Origin: Altererythrobacter sp. CAU 1644
Lineage (GTDB): Bacteria > Pseudomonadota > Alphaproteobacteria > Sphingomonadales > Sphingomonadaceae
Length of the DNA stretch: 64,000 nucleotides
Reading direction: 5' to 3'
Assembly (NCBI RefSeq): GCF_029623755.1
Contig: NZ_CP121106.1
Location: 3,166,352 to 3,230,351 of the forward strand
The notes under the pieces are model-generated. The model saw nothing but the letters and a program-made list of their open reading frames with translations. It was not told where the DNA came from and made no database searches. Within the stretch, counting starts at the first letter, position 1. Every line of letters begins with the position of its first letter. Position numbers and translations under genes: made by a program. Below, one piece after another: positions 58,293-64,000 of the stretch.

Positions 58293-60985
58293 TAGAATTG
58301 TGTTCCTACGTTGAACGTGAATTGCTTGGTATCGTCACCAGGTTCCTTTCTAAGGACCTTGGCGAAATCGATCCTGAACGGACCGAAGGGCGAGTTCCAA
58401 TTGACCCCGATGCCGACGGAAACGCGCGGCATGGCGGAATCGCCCAGGAAGACCTCACGGAAGGCGCTTCCATTGATGACGTTGGGGGTATTGGGTGTTG
58501 TACCATCCGCGGCGATCGGATTCGTGGTCGGAACCACAGTGGTCGACCCATCAGTTCCCGTTACGATTTCAAGGAACAGAAGGTTACCGTTAGCGTCGCG
58601 CTGCTGGATGCCGTTCGGATTGTCGAGCAGCGGTGGCCGCTTGACCGCAAACAGGGCACCGGCATCGACAAAGATCGACGGCCGCAGACCCAGTTCGCGT
58701 GCGCCCGAGCCGAGCGGGATCTCGAGTTCGGCACGGCCGAGATAGTAGGCCCGGCCGCCCAGCGCGTCGTCCTGGACGCGGTCGCGATCGGTCACGACCA
58801 CCCGGTTGCCATCTTCATCGGTCGTATAGGGCTGGCGCAGAATGCGGGGGCCCACACCGCGAATGTCGAAGCCGCGGATCTGCGGTTCACCGAGGAAGAA
58901 CCGGTCGGTGAGGCGCACCGAGTCATTGCCCGGCACGTCGCTGCTCTCGAGCGAATTGATCGCCCCGCCCTCGGCCGAAAGCGAGAAGACGAAGCCGTTC
59001 AGGACCGGCCAGTATTGCGCCGCCTTGCCGCGTACGCGGACGTACTTCACCGAGCCGCCGAGACCTGCCAATTCGGTGCTGAACGTGATGTTCCGACCGC
59101 GCGTGGGTCGCAGGCGGCTGTCGAGCGAGTTGTACGACAGGTTGAGGCCCAGGATGGAGCTGGTGCGCTTGCCCAGCGCCTCACACAGGTAACGACCGGC
59201 GAAAATCGGCTCACAGGTCCGGATGCCGTCACCGTCGAAATCGGAGAAGTACGTGTCCGGATCGAGCGACACATCGTCGTAGTTCAGCGTGTAGCTGCCG
59301 ATCAGCGAGGTATATTCGGTGAGCGGGACGCCAGCGCGGATCGAGAAGCCGGTCGTCGACTGTTCGTACAGGTCGCGGCGGTCGCGCTGGAACCTGTTGA
59401 AGCTGTTGAAATCGCGGCGGTAAATGTCGACACCGGCCGAGATATTGCGGTCGAAGAGATAGGGCTCGGAGAAGCTCAGCTGGGCCGAGCGCGAGTAGCG
59501 CGAGTAGTTGACGCTGGCACCGACCGTCTGGCCACGGCCGCGGAAGTTGCGCTGGCGGATCGAGGCCGCGAGAATGAAGCTCTCGAGCGAGCTGAAACCG
59601 GCCGACAACTGCAGTTCGCCGGTTGGCTGTTCCTCGACATTGGCTTCGAGTATGATCCGGTCGGGCGCGCTGCCTTCGACCTGGTTGACCTCGAAATTCT
59701 CCTGGAAGTAGCCAAGCGAGTTGATGCGCGCGGTCGAGCGCGACACCGACAGCGAGCTGAACGCGTCGCCTTCCGCCAAGCGGAATTCGCGTCGGACGAC
59801 CTTGTCCTGCGTCAGCGTGTTGCCGTTGACGTCAACCCGCTCAACATAGACGCGCGGCGCCTCACGGATGATGAAGTTCACGTCCATCGTGAGGTTCTCG
59901 CGATTGGGCGAGAAGCGCGGCTGGACGTCGGCGAAGGCGTAACCGAAGTTGCCGGCGAGCTCGGTCATCTGCTCGACCGTATCTTCGACCGTCTTGGCGT
60001 TGTACCAGTCGCCATTCTTGATTGACAGGCTGTTGGTCAGGGACTCGCTGTCGAAGTCACGCAACTGGCTTTCGACCGAGACATCGCCGAACTTGTAGCG
60101 CTCGCCTTCCTCGACCACGTAGGTGATGATGAAGTCGCGCTTGTCGGGCGTCAGCTCCGCAACCGCCGAGACGACACGGAAGTCGGCATAGCCTTCGGTC
60201 AGGTAGAACTGGCGCAGCTTCTGCTGGTCGAACGCGAGGCGATCGGGATCGTAGCTGGTGTTCGAGCTGAAGAACCGGGTCCAACGCGCCTGCTTGGTGA
60301 CCATTTCGCTGCGCAGATCGCCATCGGAGAACTTCTCGTTGCCGATGATGTTGATCTGGCGAACCTTTGACTTGGGCCCTTCGTTGATCTCGAACACGAT
60401 ATCGACGCGGTTCTGGGGCAACTGCACCATCTTTGGTTCGACGGTGGCGGCAAACCGGCCCTGGCGCTTGTACAGCTCGATGATGCGCGCAACGTCGGCG
60501 CGGACCTTCGAGCGCGTAAATATCTGGCGGGCCGTCAGCTTAATTTCGGGCAGGATCTTGTCGTTCTTGATCCGCTTGTTGCCCTCCAGAACGATGCGGT
60601 TGATGACCGGGTTCTCGGTCACCGTGATGACAACGTTGCCGGCATCATTGCGGATCGAAAAGTTGGAGAACAGCTCGGTCGCACCGAGGTCCTTCAGCGC
60701 CTGGTCGGCGGCGGCGGAGGTATATTCCTGGCCGACGCGCAAACGAATATAGGACAGGATCGTCTGCGCCTCGAGGCGCTGGGCGCCAGCGACGGTGATG
60801 GTGCGGATGGTGTTGTCGACCGGTTGTGCGTCGGCTGCGGCAACTTCCTCGGCCTCACCGTCCGGGCTTTCCTGCGCCATCAAGGGCACGGGTACACCGG
60901 CGAGCATCGATCCGCACAGCAGCGCGATTGCCATCCGGCCAGCGGGGGTAGTCTTCGCCTCTCCCGCCTTCACAAGTCCACTCAT
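58292..60985 (-). CDS. bamA: Outer-membrane protein assembly factor BamA
   Basis: The 897-residue protein has a signal sequence (GRMAIALLCGSMLAGVPVPL), five POTRA repeats (first IRTITVAGAQRLEAQTILSY) and a C-terminal 16-strand barrel with VSVGIGVNWNSPFGPFRIDF and a terminal phenylalanine (FTFNVGTQF). The ATG at 60983-60985 gives a short extension before the signal; an in-frame ATG further down is also possible. Confidence 0.95.
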   Translation of the reverse strand: MSGLVKAGEAKTTPAGRMAIALLCGSMLAGVPVPLMAQESPDGEAEEVAAADAQPVDNTIRTITVAGAQRLEAQTILSYIRLRVGQEYTSAAADQALKDLGATELFSNFSIRNDAGNVVITVTENPVINRIVLEGNKRIKNDKILPEIKLTARQIFTRSKVRADVARIIELYKRQGRFAATVEPKMVQLPQNRVDIVFEINEGPKSKVRQINIIGNEKFSDGDLRSEMVTKQARWTRFFSSNTSYDPDRLAFDQQKLRQFYLTEGYADFRVVSAVAELTPDKRDFIITYVVEEGERYKFGDVSVESQLRDFDSESLTNSLSIKNGDWYNAKTVEDTVEQMTELAGNFGYAFADVQPRFSPNRENLTMDVNFIIREAPRVYVERVDVNGNTLTQDKVVRREFRLAEGDAFSSLSVSRSTARINSLGYFQENFEVNQVEGSAPDRIILEANVEEQPTGELQLSAGFSSLESFILAASIRQRNFRGRGQTVGASVNYSRYSRSAQLSFSEPYLFDRNISAGVDIYRRDFNSFNRFQRDRRDLYEQSTTGFSIRAGVPLTEYTSLIGSYTLNYDDVSLDPDTYFSDFDGDGIRTCEPIFAGRYLCEALGKRTSSILGLNLSYNSLDSRLRPTRGRNITFSTELAGLGGSVKYVRVRGKAAQYWPVLNGFVFSLSAEGGAINSLESSDVPGNDSVRLTDRFFLGEPQIRGFDIRGVGPRILRQPYTTDEDGNRVVVTDRDRVQDDALGGRAYYLGRAELEIPLGSGARELGLRPSIFVDAGALFAVKRPPLLDNPNGIQQRDANGNLLFLEIVTGTDGSTTVVPTTNPIAADGTTPNTPNVINGSAFREVFLGDSAMPRVSVGIGVNWNSPFGPFRIDFAKVLRKEPGDDTKQFTFNVGTQF

Positions 60986-61156
60986 CTTTGGCCTAATCCC
61001 GTCCAAACTCTTCAACCAATTCGGCGACGTCAGAATGCCGCCAACTGCCGGGTCCCTGAACACAGAGCCGACGCGTCCGCCGCCTCTGCCCGATGGAGCA
61101 ATGGCAATCAAGCGGCGCATGCCACCAATCGCCGCCCCTAAGGCTCCTTTCCCCGG

Positions 61157-62290
61157 TTAACTCCCGAAAATCGGCAGCGAGACGAGGTCATTCACCGTGA
61201 CGATCACCATCAGCATGAGTACGAGAGCAACGCCGGTGCGATAGGCCCATTCCATGCCGCGGGGGCCAACCGGCTTCCGGCGGACCGCTTCTGCCGCGTA
61301 GAAAGCCAGATGCCCGCCGTCGAGGGCAGGGATTGGCAACAGGTTGATGAATGCCAAATTAAGCGAGATCAGCGCGACGAAGTTTATGAAGGGCAGTGCG
61401 CCGAGGCTGAGCTGCTCGCCCGAATATTTGGCGATCTTGATCGGCCCGCCCATCTCTTTCAGCGACCGGTCTCCGGTGATGATCTGCTTGATCCCGGTCA
61501 CCATCATCCGCACCAGGCCCCAGCTGTGGTCCACCGCCAGTCCCAGCGCAGCAACCGGGCCGACCGTCTCGTATTTGAAGTCCTTCGAATAGACGCCGAG
61601 GCGACCGACGCGCGCTTCATTGCCGAAGCCGTCGGTTTCGACCGAGCTGGCGATGGTGAGCGGAAAATCCAGCCGTTCGCCGTCGCGCTCGACCCCCAGG
61701 ACAATGCGCTTGTCGGGGAAGAGTGTGACGCGATCCGTAATGTCGGTGAATTCAAGCACCGGCTCGCCATCGATCGCGACGATGCGATCACCCTCGAGGA
61801 CCCCGGCCTCCCGCGCAACCGATTGCTCGGCAAACCGGTCGACGACGTTGGTTTCGGCCGGGTCAGCCGGAACCGGCCGCCCGAATGCAACGAAGAAAGC
61901 GGCAAAGATCGCCAGCGCTACCAGGATGTTCGTGGCCGGCCCTGCAAACACTATCAACGCCCGCTTCCACAATTTCGCGTGATGGAAACTGCCTTCGCGC
62001 TCCTCCACCGGAATGTGCTCGATCGCGTCGGGGTCGGGAATGCTCGCGGGGTTCATGTCCCCCTTGAACTGGACGTAGCCGCCCAAGGGAATGGAGGCGA
62101 TCTTCCAGCGCGTGCCGCGCTTGTCGGTCCAGCCGACCAATTCGCGACCGAATCCGATGGAAAACGCCTCGGCGCCGACTCCGAACCAGCGTCCGACGAG
62201 ATAATGCCCGAGTTCGTGGAGCGTCACCAATGGCCCGAGGACAAGGAGAAACCCGAGGATATACATCCAGAAAGGCGGGGAATCGAACAA
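61157..62290 (-). CDS. rseP: Site-2 protease RseP
   Basis: The 377-residue zinc protease has HExxH in TLHELGHYLVGRWFG, a PDZ domain (AREAGVLEGDRIVAIDGEPV) and the third ligand in INLLPIPALDGGHL. The start appears to be TTG at 62288-62290, one base after the dxr stop, with GGAG upstream. An in-frame ATG at 62266 would cut the first membrane segment. Confidence 0.93.
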   Translation of the reverse strand: MFDSPPFWMYILGFLLVLGPLVTLHELGHYLVGRWFGVGAEAFSIGFGRELVGWTDKRGTRWKIASIPLGGYVQFKGDMNPASIPDPDAIEHIPVEEREGSFHHAKLWKRALIVFAGPATNILVALAIFAAFFVAFGRPVPADPAETNVVDRFAEQSVAREAGVLEGDRIVAIDGEPVLEFTDITDRVTLFPDKRIVLGVERDGERLDFPLTIASSVETDGFGNEARVGRLGVYSKDFKYETVGPVAALGLAVDHSWGLVRMMVTGIKQIITGDRSLKEMGGPIKIAKYSGEQLSLGALPFINFVALISLNLAFINLLPIPALDGGHLAFYAAEAVRRKPVGPRGMEWAYRTGVALVLMLMVIVTVNDLVSLPIFGS

Positions 62291-62291
62291 G

Positions 62292-63443
62292 TTATGCGGT
62301 CTCCAGCAGTTCGCCAGCGCGCGCCCTTGCCTCGCTATCGACGGTCAAGACGTCCTCGAGGGTTTGCGGCGCGGGCGCCTTATAGCGGGTAAGGGTTTGT
62401 TCGACCATTACCGGGATCCGAGTGAACCCTATCTGACCGTCGAGAAATGCCGCTACGGCAACCTCGTTCGCAGCGTTGAGGATAGCGGGCGCAGCGCCGC
62501 CAGCTTCGATCGCCTCGCGGCACAGGCTCGTAGCCGGAAAACGGTGCTCGTCGGGCGCGACGAAGGTAAGTTCGCCGATCTCGGCCAGGTCGAGCGGCTG
62601 TAGCGGCACGTCCATGCGGTCGGGCCACGCAAGGCACGACGCAATCGGGACGCGCATGTCCGACGGGCCGAGCTGGGCAAGCGTCGAATGGTCACGGTAT
62701 TCCACCATGGAGTGCACAACGCTCTGCGGGTGGACAATTATCCTCAGACGCTCGAGGCCGACGGGGAACAGGTGGTGCGCCTCGATATATTCGAGACCCT
62801 TGTTCATCATCGTTGCGCTGTCGACGCTGATCTTGGCACCCATATCCCAGTTGGGATGGGCAACGGCTTGGGCGGGCGTGGCCGCCTCGAGCTGTTCCTG
62901 CGACCAGGTGCGGAACGGGCCGCCGCTTGCTGTGAGCGTGATCCGGGCCACGTCCTCGATCTTGCCCCCCTGGAGGCACTGGAAGATGGCATTGTGTTCG
63001 CTGTCCACGGGCAACAGGGTTGCGCCGTGGCGTTCGACGGCCGCAGTCATCACTTCGCCTGCGGAAACCAGCGCTTCCTTATTGGCGAGCGCCACGGTCC
63101 CGCCGCGCTCGATTGCCGCCATCGTCGGGCCGAGCCCGGCACAACCGACAATAGCTGCGACGGTTATGTCGACCGGTCGCGATGCCGCGTCGCGCAAGGC
63201 TGCCAGCCCTGCGGCGGCTTCGATGCCAGTCCCCGCCAGCGCCTCGCGCAATTCGCCGAGGCAGCTCTCGTCGCCGACCACTGCCAGTCGGGCATCGAAC
63301 TCGCGCGCCATCGCAGCAAGTTTCTGCGCGGAACAATTGGCGGTAAGCGCCTCGACCTGCCAATTGGCGCGATTGCGGCGGATCAGATCAAGCGTTTGCT
63401 CGCCGACCGATCCCGTCGCACCAAGGATGGAGATCGAGCGCAT
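62292..63443 (-). CDS. dxr: 1-deoxy-D-xylulose 5-phosphate reductoisomerase
   Basis: The 383-residue MEP-pathway enzyme has NADPH-binding ISILGATGSVGEQTL, active-site LANKEALVSAGEVM and VDSEHNAIFQCLQG, and HPNWDMGAKISVDSATMMNK. ATG at 63441-63443 overlaps the cdsA stop (TGATG). Confidence 0.96.
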   Translation of the reverse strand: MRSISILGATGSVGEQTLDLIRRNRANWQVEALTANCSAQKLAAMAREFDARLAVVGDESCLGELREALAGTGIEAAAGLAALRDAASRPVDITVAAIVGCAGLGPTMAAIERGGTVALANKEALVSAGEVMTAAVERHGATLLPVDSEHNAIFQCLQGGKIEDVARITLTASGGPFRTWSQEQLEAATPAQAVAHPNWDMGAKISVDSATMMNKGLEYIEAHHLFPVGLERLRIIVHPQSVVHSMVEYRDHSTLAQLGPSDMRVPIASCLAWPDRMDVPLQPLDLAEIGELTFVAPDEHRFPATSLCREAIEAGGAAPAILNAANEVAVAAFLDGQIGFTRIPVMVEQTLTRYKAPAPQTLEDVLTVDSEARARAGELLETA

Positions 63444-64000
63444 CACGGGTGGATAGCCCACAAGCCCAGCGTCGCTATCGCCACTGGCAGCATGCCATCG
63501 ACCCGGTCGAACACACCGCCGTGTCCAGGGATGAGGTTCGAACTGTCCTTCACGCCCGCGCGGCGCTTGAGCCAGCTTTCGAGGAAGTCGCCGGTCTGCG
63601 CCAGTACGGCTAGCCCTGCCCCGATCGCAATCGCCACCAGTCCCATGACGGTGAATACTGCGTCACCCGCATTCGAATAGAAGAATGCGAGCGAGGTGAG
63701 ACCCGCGGCAACCATTCCTCCGATCAGCCCAGCCCATGTCTTGGACGGACTGATTTTCGGGGCGATCTTCGGTCCGCCGATGGCACGGCCGCTGAAATAG
63801 GCGCCGGTATCGGTCGCCACCACGATCGCGACGACGCCGATGACCACCGCAATCGGCATCAGGACCAGCGCAGCAACTGCCAGGCCGATGTAGCACGCCC
63901 CGGCAACCAGCCAGCCTATCCGGGCGAGCGGCGATCTCGCAATCGCCAGCACCAGCCGTGCAAACTCCCAGAAGCAGAGCGCGCCGACGATGAGCGCGAG
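63443..64000 (-). CDS. cdsA: Phosphatidate cytidylyltransferase, C-terminal part, cut by window end
   Basis: About 185 residues are visible. [20 protein letters not shown], then [17 protein letters not shown] and the signature [19 protein letters not shown] identify CdsA, which makes CDP-diacylglycerol. The N-terminal membrane segments lie beyond the window. It heads the dxr-rseP-bamA run. Confidence 0.95.
   Translation of the reverse strand, partial: LALIVGALCFWEFARLVLAIARSPLARIGWLVAGACYIGLAVAALVLMPIAVVIGVVAIVVATDTGAYFSGRAIGGPKIAPKISPSKTWAGLIGGMVAAGLTSLAFFYSNAGDAVFTVMGLVAIAIGAGLAVLAQTGDFLESWLKRRAGVKDSSNLIPGHGGVFDRVDGMLPVAIATLGLWAIHP

Noticed and set aside
58298..60025. 575-residue plus-strand reading frame
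   Set aside because: It is the complement of bamA; long antisense frames are common in high-GC genes.
1..64000. CRISPR arrays, rRNA genes and insertion sequences
   Set aside because: I saw no regularly spaced repeats, rRNA-like sequence or transposase genes. The repeats found are operator- or att-like and too few for CRISPR.

Overview
The window joins two kinds of DNA from what looks like a high-GC alphaproteobacterium of the order Sphingomonadales, probably an Erythrobacter relative. This assignment is inferred from the protein families, gene order and base composition, without a database search. Bases 1 to about 23,700 are one end of an integrated conjugative or mobilizable element. Bases 23,700 to 64,000 are ordinary chromosome.

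Mobile element. The right end is a P4-type tyrosine integrase (22270-23523) that reads away from the 3' end of a tRNA-Met(CAU) gene (23702-23778), with repeated presumptive integrase arm sites between them. At the left is a mobilization module in the R388 order: a ribbon-helix-helix accessory gene, a TraD/TrwB coupling protein, then a MobF (TrwC/TraI) relaxase that runs off the window. A palindrome-rich stretch at about 4146-4560 is the best oriT candidate. To the right of it, nearly all genes lie on the minus strand and read toward oriT, as expected for a plasmid leading region: a small acidic protein, SSB, a DUF2493/SLOG protein, ArdC antirestriction metalloprotease, a ParB-like protein, a 1415-residue methyltransferase plus strawberry-notch helicase, and a Toprim primase. 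Several share an unusual leader in which the Shine-Dalgarno CAGGAG begins inside the 3' arm of a hairpin. Larger inverted repeats lie upstream of two of them.

Defence insert. In the middle of this block, on the opposite strand, is a compact CBASS operon (11134-13875): a CD-NTase, a stand-alone E2-like protein and a patatin-type phospholipase, with overlapping genes. It is preceded by a DUF2188 gene and a divergent XRE repressor/ImmA metalloprotease pair with a repeated operator-like array between them. A VirB1-like lytic transglycosylase and a DUF5818 gene sit beside the integrase. The remaining type IV secretion genes are not in the window and would have to lie to the left.

Chromosome. Regions in order: a 2'-5' RNA ligase-type 2H protein and a SdsA-type alkylsulfatase; acpP-fabF-mltG; a CsgG-family protein, a cation/proton antiporter and a DUF2383 protein; aspS; rnd-oxyR (overlapping); pgsA and an LplT-like carrier; a ThDP enzyme, an EVE protein and a GGDEF-EAL protein; dapF-mtaB-ftsY-yciB (overlapping); a PuuD-like membrane protein; kup; the cytochrome c maturation operon ccmC-D-E-F-G-H-I (all genes overlapping); an amino-acid dehydrogenase; tRNA-His; a prolyl-hydroxylase-like and a DksA/TraR gene; rpmE; and the envelope operon cdsA-dxr-rseP-bamA-ompH-fabZ, with cdsA cut by the window end.
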